Origin: Hyaloperonospora brassicae
Taxonomy: Eukaryota; Oomycota; Peronosporomycetes; Peronosporales; Peronosporaceae
Direction of reading: 5' to 3'
DNA length: 64,000 nt
NCBI GenBank assembly: GCA_947650285.1
Contig: CANTFL010000204.1
Span: forward strand, 109,501 to 173,500
This document shows, one piece after another, positions 22,313-30,545 of this stretch. A program made the translations under genes and the position numbers. Positions within the stretch are counted from its first letter, which is position 1. The number at the start of each line of letters is the position of its first letter. The notes under the pieces are model-generated. The model saw only the letters and a program-made list of their open reading frames with translations, made no database searches and had not been told where the DNA came from.

Positions 22313-23784
22313 TTACTTGCTCATTCTTCGCCGAATGTGGCGATTCCACAGCCGATACAGCACCATGATGACAATGAAAGACACCACGTTCAGCAACAGG
22401 CCAAAGACCAGCTCGGACGACGTTACCACATGCCACCAAGACCTCATCGTCGTCTCCACGAACGCTGTCTGTGACATTGACGCTTCCGACAAGCACTTGT
22501 CCATACCACACAACGTCGAAGCCTCATGTAACACGCGTCCGACACCCCGAACGGTGCCAGGGTCAACTGCACCGTTTTCGTAGCTGGTAAACACAGTGAC
22601 TCCAAACACAGATGCGCACACTGTCAGACTTGCGGTGTTCGACAGCGTAGACGCCACGGCGCGCCGTTTGCCTGGACGGAGCGTCGGCATCTCCGTGTCC
22701 GAAGCTGTTAATTCTATTACATCCTGGTCGTCCTCCTCATCGTTTTGCTGCTTCTGGCCACTCTCCAGCAGATGGAGCGCCACGCTGCTCTGATCCACCG
22801 CCGATCCCGCAGGACACAGTAGCGATGCGACAGCAGTCAGCCAGCAATTAGCCGTCTAGAGATGACGAGTCCTGCTCAGAGCTCGTCACGAGTGAGCGCA
22901 GAAACGCGTTCTGGTCCAGCAGTGACTTGTTCTCGGGTCGTAGACCAGCAACAATGGTCCGTAGCTCCTGTTCCTTCTTCTTCAGCTCGGCCACATCCGT
23001 CATCAGCGTTGCCAGCCGTGCCGTGCGACGCAAGCGGCTCTTGTTGGCGCTTTCTCGATTCTTCATCTAGCGGATCGCCCGCCTGGTCTTCACTGCCGTC
23101 GCGTCGTCATTGTCAATTGCTGTCGCGCTTGTGGCAGGTGCAGACGACGCGACGGAGGAAACCACTGAGACGTACGCGACCGGTGCGGCACAAGGCAGCA
23201 GGGTCGCCGCAATTGGCTCAAGTGTTGCCGATGATCGCGTCTTTTCAGCAAACTGCTTCGACTCGACCGCAGCGGTGGTCGCCAATGACGGGACTGAGCT
23301 GCTGGAAAATGCTAACGTTGCTGGAGCGATGGCTACTGTTGGCGGGCGTCGTCTGAGCCTTTAATGCCAGCTGCCTTTGGCCATTGAGCAGTGGCGAGCA
23401 CGTCGTCAAGGGCGAGTCTAGGAGTGAGAGGGTCGTGGCAGGAGACGCCGTTGAGTCCAACTCTACTGGCGACCAGCAGAGCGACTGCGGCAGTCGCAGA
23501 GTAGCAGACACTGTGTCGCTCGTGCTGCTACTGCTGCTGCTACTGCCAACGCTAGCGGTGCTGCTGAGTGATGGACTCACTGGGACGTCGGGGCTCACGA
23601 CGGGCAGCGGCGTCTCCTGCAAGTGCGTCAGACTCGTCCTCGCCAGTTCAGCAGACGTCAGCAGCGCGTCGTCCACGTCAACGTCCAGTGACAGCAGCGG
23701 CAGAGCCAAGTCGTCCGTATCGTGGAGGAGTAACTCGTCCGTGAACAAATCGATGACGTTCTCCGGATGGGCGTGCGACGTCAT
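22313..23784 (-). pseudogene. Membrane-tethered bZIP transcription factor, broken
   Basis: The order of parts matches ATF6/CREB3-type factors: an acidic, Ser-rich N-terminus (from ATG at 23784), a bZIP domain, then two hydrophobic segments (LTVCASVFGVTVF and ELVFGLLLNVVSFIVIMV) near the C-terminus. The basic region reads KNRESANKSRLRR, fitting N-x7-R, followed by a leucine-rich coiled coil. Three defects are visible. The frame changes between 23345 and 23245, an in-frame TAG sits at 23067-23069 just before MKNRES, and the frame changes again near 22850. In CREB-like proteins the TAG position holds leucine (R-L-M-K-N-R), and TTG to TAG would be one change. Introns cannot bridge such short gaps. 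Assembly indels could explain the frameshifts, but not so easily the TAG as well. Confidence 0.75.
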
Positions 23785-24109
23785 GTTGCAGTGTGGGCCG
23801 ACGCTGGACGCGAAGGAATGGGAAGTGCCGAGTTCAAGGCAGTCAGTGGATCGCTGGTTGCAATGGCTTTGTCTTTCTTAAGTCAGTACTTATCGACGCA
23901 GAAGACGAGGGACCGGAGGAAGCGGCCGGGAAGTCGCTGTTGAGCTGGCAAGTGATGATTGGCCAGTGTAGAGTGAGGCCATATTTCATTGGTCTGCTAG
24001 CGATGCTGGAGCACGTCAAGGAGAAGCAGATGGCTGAATCGCAGCTTTGAGTCGAGCTAGGGCAGATCTTTCGGTCTGCTCATGGGACGTGTAGGTCGAT
24101 ATAGAGGTT
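23785..24109. other. Upstream region of bZIP gene, no gene seen
   Basis: The plus-strand ORF at 23793-24050 has no recognisable motif and overlaps the expected 5' region of the bZIP gene. I see nothing else here. Confidence 0.4.
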
Positions 24110-24340
24110 CGATGGTACACACTGCTCTCTTCGAAGTGTCTTCGACTATTAATGGTGCCATGCTATATGCGTGCATCGAGTTACTCGAGCACGAACCGAA
24201 AGGGCCATCGGGCTTACCTGGGCCCAGCCCAGGCCAGCCCCCGGATCCTCCGGCGCTGACATCATGGCTAAGGCTGTACCAGAGATCATGCACACAGTTA
24301 CTTCCGTGTAAATAGACCATCTGTAACAAAAAAAAGAACA
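24110..24340 (+). mobile_element. 5'-truncated LINE, 3' end only
   Basis: It codes GAMLYACIELLEHEPKG and LTSWLRLYQRSCT, matching the C-terminus of the LINE at 29184 on the opposite strand. It ends after tagaccatctgtaac with an A-rich tail (aaaaaaaag). The bigger copy ends tagactatctgcgaac and then AAC repeats. This is a typical dead-on-arrival LINE insertion. Confidence 0.8.
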
Positions 24341-24699
24341 CCTGCTCTCTTTGCGCATTCACAAAGATCAGTTGAATGAAGTAAATGATGCTAAGGTAGA
24401 CGACCAGTTTTGTGCACGGTATCATGTCAGTGCACGATGCTGATTACTATCCGATTAGAATCTGGTAATTTCGAATAGAAGCAATTTGATTGGCGGCTGA
24501 GCTTTGAACCGGTCAAATGCACGATTTGCTGTGTGCGAAGTAATTTTATCGTTTTAGAAAGGGATTGTAGTAACTGATGCATATTTTGCCATGAAAACGA
24601 AACAAGAGAGAGAAGAGAAGGTCTACTTTATATTCGGGAACGCGTACGGCTAACCATATCCGGCTTTGTTTTCCACACTCTCCAGGGATGTGTAATCGT

Positions 24700-24776
24700 A
24701 CCGCCCCTATGTGGGCATCGAGCCATATACCTCACAGTCCCGGTGCCAGTGCTTCTCCACTCGGCCACCGGGGTCG
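24700..24776 (-). repeat. tRNA-like segment, possible SINE head
   Basis: On the minus strand, CCCCGGTGGCCGAGTGG at about 24776-24758 is a good 5' half of a Ser/Leu-like tRNA with an A-box. GGCTCGATGCC at 24724-24714 is a B-box with two differences from GGTTCGANTCC, at roughly normal spacing. The anticodon arm does not fold cleanly, so this is not a functional tRNA. A tRNA-derived SINE or tRNA pseudogene fits better. The body may continue left to about 24600. Confidence 0.4.
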
Positions 24777-24959
24777 GTTTTCAAACGAATCAACAAGAAG
24801 AAACCACATGGTGATGCGCCGCGGGTACTGCGAGAATCGAAACGTCGTCGATGTTGCGATGTGGTCCCAACTTGAAGTCATTGGAATATCTCGAGTCCGG
24901 TTACTGTCGGGTGAATCTGGTTGAATCAAGGGACAAGGGAATCGACGGTATCAGAACGG

Positions 24960-25312
24960 GACGAGTCGACTTACGAAGGTGTTGATTCGCAGATTAGCTG
25001 AAACCGCATGCATGCAAAGCTCAATCGCGTTGTGTAATGTGCAAGGCAGTCGTTTGTGGCCAGAAAGAGCTTAGCTGAGTAAATTATATCATTATGAGTC
25101 AAGGTAGTAACATCTGGCGTTCTCAGGAACCCAGTGCTAGCTAAAAGCTCAACGCTATAGAGATTACAACAGAGTTTTAAGCCCAAGTGAATGACACTAA
25201 AGCGTAATCAAGAACTGTGACACATTGACGGGCAAAGGCTTCGATTGTGTGTGTGCGAAGAAAGACCCATTTGTCAGTGAGAAAAAACTCAAAACATTGA
25301 ACCGGCTTGTGA
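24960..25312. other. Intergenic, nothing recognised
   Basis: Short open frames here have no motifs and are not supported. Confidence 0.4.
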
Positions 25313-25779
25313 TGCCACGGGGTGAGCCCGTTACATAAAAATCGGTACGAAGATATCAATTTTTGAATATTATCGATTTAGATAATATTCAATCAACATC
25401 ACTCGAGAAGAGGTGATGTTGACGGAATATTATCCCCGAGGGTAACATTCTTTGGGTGCCCCACTTAGTGGTTGATCTAGACGCTACATCAACCAGACTA
25501 ACTATCGCTGCTGGACTCGCGTAATGGGTGGTGAGTAGACGTCATCGTACATTTAGTTATATCGATATAATAAGTCAGGTCAGAACAGGGTACAAGAGTT
25601 ATCGGATTTGATTGCATTAAATAGCGATTATACTTTTTCTACAACTAGAGCCTTGCTTTAGTTGTTCAATCCTTCCTCTGTGTAGTGCTTACACATAGCA
25701 GGGTACTGACTTCACAGTGTAGTCAGTGAAGTTGACTCCGTACTGGTATTCCAGTACGAAGTAAGCAGTGCCCGTTACA
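25313..25779 (-). repeat. Solo LTR-like repeat, TGTAACGGG family
   Basis: On the minus strand it starts TGTAACGGGC at 25779 and ends near CTCACCCCGTGGCA at 25313, about 467 bp. The inner two thirds match 10060-10315. No internal coding region adjoins it, so it is either a solo LTR or a non-autonomous element. No target duplication was seen. Confidence 0.6.
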
Positions 25780-26090
25780 AAGGGAGATAGTTGGGTTCAT
25801 GGCGCATATACATCACATGGTTTGGCTGGGTATGCGTCGACTAGCCGATTGTGGTCAGGTTCAAAGTCAATGGCAATATGCGCCTTGCCCTATGGTGTAT
25901 ACGATGGCGCACTTTGCTGAAGTCGAGTGGAATTTGTGTACAAGCGCTTGTTTAAGACGTCGTTGGCACATGTGGGCTGGCCTGCAACGCGTGCAATGGG
26001 ACGCGAACGTGTTTTCACAAAGAAGTAAATGTAATGACACGTACAAAGCAGGCAAAAATGATGATTATGTATGAAGCAGAACAAAACGCC
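25780..26090. other. Intergenic 3' of effector gene
   Basis: It contains an unsupported 91-codon frame at 25799-26074. The minus-strand 3' UTR of the effector gene is expected here. Confidence 0.4.
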
Positions 26091-27470
26091 CTAATACGGT
26101 GCTAGCAAATTGTTGTCAAGCCGTAACAGGTTCGTGCGGTTCGGTACCCTGAGAATATCAGCTACGATCCTCTTCGATTTGGCTATTTCCTTTTTTGTAA
26201 ACGGATAGAAAGTACCGACAACCTTCACCAGTTTTTCGAAAGACCCGTACTCGTCCAAATGGCCTTCAAGCAGTTCCCTGTATGCCAACAATTCCTCACT
26301 TGTTGACCAATACTTCAGTGCATCAGCAACTTCCTTGTCGTCAAGCCGACCAAGTGGTTGTACTTCTCGGTATAGGCGCACATACTTCAGAACCTGTCTG
26401 AACCTTTTACGAATGTCGACCACTATTTCCTTGTCCATCGCGACGCGAGCATCAGGCGCGTGAAAATCTCCCCAAGGCATGAAACCAATCGCGCCTTTGA
26501 GGTCCAAATCATCCACTGCCCACGATCGCAGCAACAAGTCCTCAGTCTTTTCCGGATGCATGGCCAGCAATACTCGGTCCGCACGCGTTACGAAGTCACG
26601 CAAACGATTCTGTATTCGAAGATACTCCAAATACGCCACAAACTCTTGTGGTCTGGCTGCTTCCAACATGATTTGGACGACAAAGTGTTCATACCAGTAG
26701 TTACCACGCATGTGCGGTTGACCACGAGGCGTCTGACCCGCCCGGTTCATTTGTCGATTAATGAAGTACTTGACATAGTCCAGATACCGCTCAAGGTCAT
26801 CAGAGATCTCACGGAATCTCGCGTAATTCTGAAGGCCACGCACGTGAATCTCCTCAGAGAAAGGCAGCATAAGGAAAACCAAATCAGGGTGTACCAACTT
26901 TTCCCGACACTCGTTCAGCACCAGCCCAGCGACGTCTTTGTATCTCACGACTAGCGCTCTCAGCATGGCGGTGACTCCATGGGGATCGACATTAACAGAG
27001 CGAACTAAAGTCGCCACGGATGTTCTTGTGTTGTCCTCGATGGTCCCCAGAATCTGAGCGGCAGCAACGGCGGTAGGGGTCGAGCCGCGAGCTTTTATCG
27101 ATTCAAGGTGTAAGAATGAGTTCTTGAGGTCCTCAGCATATTTCGCGTATGCGCTTATCGAACTCGTCTCGCTTCTTGCGGGGATGAGGGTTTGAGCCAC
27201 GCGTACGAATGGTGTCGCATCGGCTGGTGTCAAGACTGTCAATGGGTTAGGTGCTCTCTCCTCGTTGAACGGGTGAACGTGGTCGTCCTCGGAATCAGCC
27301 ACGTCGCGCAGTCCCAGGATTCTTGGCGTGTCAGACTTGTCGATCTTCAGATGAGAGGCAAAAGCGGACTTGTCGAGAGGGTCATCGTGGGTGGTTGGAG
27401 TTGACGTAGGTTCTGCAGTGGTCCACTGAAAGGCGACAAAGGCTGTGAACAAAGGTAAAAGCCTGCGCAT
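26091..27470 (-). CDS. Secreted RxLR-like effector candidate (RxLG...EER variant)
   Basis: The product is a 459-residue secreted protein. The chosen ATG at 27470 gives a clean signal peptide (MRRLLPLFTAFVAFQW, cleavage near residue 19-21). An ATG 48 nt upstream would bury the signal and lies beyond the putative initiator. Downstream comes RILGLR at residues 50-55 and, after an acidic stretch, NEER at 69-72. This is the layout of Peronosporales RxLR-dEER effectors, but the second arginine of RxLR is glycine. The remaining 380 residues are soluble, helix-prone and rich in Tyr, Leu and Arg (for example FREISDDLERYLDYVKYF), possibly WY-type folds, with no enzyme motif. Members of the class are delivered to plant cells. 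The target cannot be read from sequence. The single exon is intact. Confidence 0.75.
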   Translation of the reverse strand: MRRLLPLFTAFVAFQWTTAEPTSTPTTHDDPLDKSAFASHLKIDKSDTPRILGLRDVADSEDDHVHPFNEERAPNPLTVLTPADATPFVRVAQTLIPARSETSSISAYAKYAEDLKNSFLHLESIKARGSTPTAVAAAQILGTIEDNTRTSVATLVRSVNVDPHGVTAMLRALVVRYKDVAGLVLNECREKLVHPDLVFLMLPFSEEIHVRGLQNYARFREISDDLERYLDYVKYFINRQMNRAGQTPRGQPHMRGNYWYEHFVVQIMLEAARPQEFVAYLEYLRIQNRLRDFVTRADRVLLAMHPEKTEDLLLRSWAVDDLDLKGAIGFMPWGDFHAPDARVAMDKEIVVDIRKRFRQVLKYVRLYREVQPLGRLDDKEVADALKYWSTSEELLAYRELLEGHLDEYGSFEKLVKVVGTFYPFTKKEIAKSKRIVADILRVPNRTNLLRLDNNLLAPY

Positions 27471-27484
27471 GGTGTCGATCGCGC

Positions 27485-27500
27485 ACTTTGTGGAATGAGA
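27485..27500 (-). promoter_or_regulatory. Oomycete initiator (Inr) for the effector gene
   Basis: On the minus strand, TCTCATTCCACAAAGT matches the oomycete Inr consensus GCTCATTYYNCAWTTT at about 13 of 16 positions. It lies 15-30 nt before the ATG at 27470. It also argues against use of the ATG at 27518, which would lie upstream of transcription start. Confidence 0.55.
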
Positions 27501-27607
27501 AACCACAGTGCAAAACATTATGGCCGCAAGCTCTGGATCACCCTAATTCCGCGTAGCATTTGACCAATGTATTAGAAATGCCTGTTTAGAAACGTCTTGT
27601 CAGTCAA

Positions 27608-27931
27608 TGTTATGTTACAGGCTCAACGGAAAGAACATGTGACGGTGACACCTGATTGGTCGAGTCTACAAATATCTTGACAGATGGTGCGAGGCAACGA
27701 CAGTGACAGGTGTCGTGACAGGATGGTGATGGGCCAGGTGGCGGAACGAGGTAGCGATATGACCGTTGGACGACATGGTGACGGCTTGCAAGATGAGAGG
27801 GAAGACGGACGCAATCATGTTGTGGTCAAGTTGCAGTGCATGTTATATTATAGTGTTAGCGAACGAAGAAAACACTTAATTACATTCCCTTCTACTTCAA
27901 CCTCTTCACACACAAGTGCCTTTGTTCTACA
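27608..27931 (+). repeat. Solo LTR related to the Copia 2 LTR
   Basis: It starts TGTTATGTTACAGG and ends CTTTGTTCTACA. The second half shares ordered blocks with the Copia 2 3' LTR (tgtggtcaagttg, tagtgtta, acacaagtgc, ctttgtct-like end). No internal retrotransposon sequence is attached. It lies about 140 bp upstream of the effector start. Confidence 0.6.
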
Positions 27932-27997
27932 CACGAAATTCCAACACAATGGAGGTAGCTTCCAGATCTGGTCGCCGTTTCGTCTACCGTCTTCCGC

Positions 27998-28140
27998 AGG
28001 ATTCAGTCCTATTTTGTGGCGATTGCCAACTTTGAAAGCTGGTCTTCGCACTACTCTGTGGCGACTGCCAGCCTTCAGACCTCGTCTTCGCAATACTATG
28101 TGTCGACTGCCAGCTCTCAGATCTGGTCTTCGCACGCTCT
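27998..28140. repeat. 42-bp tandem repeat, about 3.3 copies
   Basis: Units such as those beginning at 28041, 28083 and 28125 (gtcttcgca...gccag...tcaga) repeat every 42 bp with some change. Because 42 is a multiple of three, 14-residue repeats appear in several frames on both strands (for example RLPALRSGLR on plus and RAGSRHIVLRR on minus). No single frame is convincingly a gene. Confidence 0.7.
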
Positions 28141-28350
28141 AATTCATTCGATAGCTCCTAGGTACGGTCTCCGTACTTGCTCTGTGTCAGCCGGTACAAA
28201 TCATATCTGGTCTTCAACTTTCTCTTTTCATCAAACGAATTCGCAGAATTTTCTTGGGTAGAGCCGTGCGGCCAAACTCATCAGCCGAGTCACAATTACA
28301 GTTGCAATTGCTGTATAGGTCATCACAAGACTCCCGAGCAAATATTTTGA

Positions 28351-28437
28351 GGATGCCCATACACGCATGACTGCTGTTGGACTGCAGCGACAACTTGGAT
28401 GGGTGACCGCAACGTGGATGACTGTGCAACTCCTTTT
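28351..28437 (+). ncRNA. 5S rRNA-like fragment, internally shortened
   Basis: The 3' part (acttggatgggtgaccgc, then gtgcaactccttttc) closely resembles the 3' half of eukaryotic 5S rRNA, including the box C region and a T-run terminator. The 5' part ggatgcccatac resembles the 5S 5' end. The total is about 87 bp instead of about 120, so the middle is deleted or diverged. A 5S pseudogene or 5S-derived SINE head are both possible. Confidence 0.4.
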
Positions 28438-28439
28438 CG

Positions 28440-29142
28440 GGCCAGAACGCAACCGCCGCTATTAGCAACCACAAAACGAGCCACCGAGCGTTTAAGGATG
28501 GGTGGCCACCACGTTCCTACACTATATTGTATGGAGCTTAATGAAAGAAGACAAGGTGGCTACTCAGCTAAGTGTACATTTTTTCAGCCGATTGGATCTA
28601 GCGAGACAGAGCTGAGTTTGAAAGCAACGAGGTTACCTCAAACGGGTAGTGCTCAGGCATTTGCCCATGGCGGACAAGGTGTCTGCGTGTCAACCATATG
28701 AGAATGGAGAGGGGATGACATTGGGTAATGAATGATGCGTACTTATTGGAATGCCTCAATGTTCTCAGCATGGACTAACAAGAGTACCAAACGCAGCAAT
28801 AAGTCACATTAAACTGCTAGATCGAAAGTAGACATGGGCGTTGAAAAACATGATTCGGATTCGACGGATATCTTGCGAGAGTAATGTCGTTATACAAACA
28901 GTCTTTGCCACTCTCTATAAGCCCTGCACATGGTCCGTCTCATCCATACGCTCCAACGTAGCGGGGTGTACGTCGGTCAAAAATGGGGTAGGTTGTTTCG
29001 GATACACCACGGATAATATCCTTACAATAAACTCCACCACGTTATAAAAATAATCTGAAAAAAGTGTAAGCAAATATATTTGAGATTAGGACTGTAACAA
29101 TTTTGATTTGCCGAAACTTATCGTATATTTTCGATATCTTGT
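28440..29142. other. Intergenic, nothing recognised
   Basis: No ORF above about 100 codons and no family motif. Composition becomes AT-rich towards the LINE tail. Confidence 0.4.
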
Positions 29143-29160
29143 TGTTGTTGTTGTTCGCAG
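29143..29160 (-). repeat. LINE 3' tail, AAC microsatellite
   Basis: On the minus strand the LINE ends in gcgaac followed by AAC repeats. This simple repeat replaces a poly(A) tail. Confidence 0.7.
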
Positions 29161-29183
29161 ATAGTCTATTTACACGGAAGTAA

Positions 29184-30241
29184 CTATGTGCATGATCTCT
29201 GGTACAGCCTTAGCCAAGATGTCAGCGCCAAGGGATCCGGGGGCTGATCTGGGATGTGCTCAGGTAAGCCTGGTGACCCTTTCGGTTCGTGTTCGAGTAA
29301 CTCGATGCACGCATATAGCATGGCTCCCCGAACAGTCGAAGACACTTGTCTATGTGCTCTGGTCGCGAGTGCGCTAAGTTGGCGGATGCATGTAGCCCAA
29401 AAACAGGTCGTTGTGCTGATAATGTCTTTCTTGAGTGCTTGATAGACCGCGTCGTTCCGGTCCGCCCATAGCGTGGTCTGACAGATCGTCGCTAGAATGT
29501 GCCATATTTGCTTCCGCATCCGCTCAGCCGCTTCCTGATTCTCCTGAAATCGGTCCGCAAGGAGTGCCTTCCTGTACTTGGGTATGCTGGCGACTTGTCT
29601 GCTGGCACACGCGCCAAAGTAGTGTTTGAGTACCTGGGGGAAAGCATGCTCCCCCGTCCAGTGCCCGACCAGCTTGGTCCACCCCGCGACATCATAGGAG
29701 CAGTCCCAAAACAAGTGCGTCAATGTATCTACTCCACCCGGGCAACCTGGTTGCTTTCGGCACTTATTGTTCGTGAGTCGCCCTGCATGGTGCATTTTAA
29801 GTTGCCGGGTAGCGACCCGATGTCCGGTCCAGACTTGATAAGACGTGAGGCCCTGACTATGGTCCCAAACTTGCTTCGGCGTTTGACTGAGTGCCGCGCG
29901 TTGCCAGTCGTCTCGCCCCGACCTTTCCTCAAGACGATCCAGGAAGATCCCCAAGGGACGGGCCAACACTTTTTTGTGATACCTAAAGGCTTGCTCTTTG
30001 AGCGCCGCTTGGACGAACCGATTCAACGTAGGATCCGGGACTACCCAAGGAAACCGGTGAAGTTGTGGGTACGCCTTGAAGACGAGGCCGTATTCCTGCA
30101 GTTCTTGGCTAATCGCCCGCCTGTCGTCACAAGACCCATGTGCCAGCTCCGGGATGAGTCCGCTGCACCTCCAGTGCATGACATTGGTCCCTTGGATCAG
30201 CGTGATAGTCTGCGTGCAAGCCCCTGTGACCCCCAAAGGTT
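29184..30241 (-). pseudogene. LINE ORF2, C-terminal part
   Basis: This open stretch has a zf-RVT-like cysteine/histidine pattern (CRKQPGCPGG then THLFWDC) near 29730-29690, followed by helical sequence (ATICQTTLWADRNDAVYQ) and the conserved end LTSWLRLYQRSCT. It continues the LINE frame that Copia 4 interrupts at 30246/35049. A second copy of its last 60 codons lies at 24110-24315. Confidence 0.8.
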
Positions 30242-30246
30242 GTCCG

Positions 30247-30500
30247 TGTTGATGTGTGCACTGTCAATGCACGGTCAACAAAGCCAACTGTGATTTGCTA
30301 CGCACAAGTGACAAGACAGCGATGATACGACAGGGTGTAAACGGTTCACGTGCAGTCTGATGATTCTAGAACTACCTTGAGTGTATGTTCTAGAATCCAT
30401 CAAGATCAGGGAAAGCTACAAGGTAGAAGAAGATAACACGACGAGTAAGTTCATAGGAAAACTAATTCAATACACTTTCCAATTTTCCTTCGACATAACA
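30247..30500 (+). repeat. 5' LTR of Copia 4
   Basis: TGTTGATGTG to CGACATAACA, 254 bp. It contains an inverted pair (gattctagaac and gttctagaatc) at about 30361-30393 that can form a hairpin. Confidence 0.95.
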
Positions 30501-30514
30501 GGTTTGAGCCCAAA
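30501..30514 (+). other. Primer binding site of Copia 4
   Basis: GGTTTGAGCCCAAA follows the LTR directly. It looks like the GGTTATGAGCCCA of Copia 2 and 3 without the AT of the ATG. The gag start here has moved 45 nt downstream, to 30546. Confidence 0.6.
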
Positions 30515-30545
30515 AGCTTAAGGAACTCTGCCAGAAGCCAGTACG

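Noticed and set aside
23110..23881. Plus-strand frames opposite the bZIP gene
   Set aside because: They are Ser/Ala-rich mirror frames of the repetitive, GC-biased bZIP N-terminus. The bZIP motif fixes the minus strand as coding.
23384..23881. Frameshifts in bZIP explained by introns
   Set aside because: The frame changes occur within about 100 and 10 bases. Oomycete introns need roughly 60 nt or more with GT-AG, and none fits while keeping the domains.
25799..26074. 91-codon plus-strand ORF as a small gene
   Set aside because: No motif, no clear promoter and biased composition. Length is within chance for this GC content.
26460..26954. 164-codon plus-strand frame
   Set aside because: It lies wholly antisense to the effector gene, whose own strand has signal peptide, EER and Inr.
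27470..27518. Upstream ATG of the effector at 27518
   Set aside because: It would put 16 polar residues before the signal peptide and lies upstream of the likely initiator.
28000..28260. CRISPR-like array from regular repeats
   Set aside because: The 42-bp units are direct tandem copies without unique spacers, in a eukaryotic context.
29499..30293. 264-codon plus-strand frame
   Set aside because: It is the antisense shadow of the LINE C-terminal ORF, which has clear zf-RVT-like residues on the minus strand.
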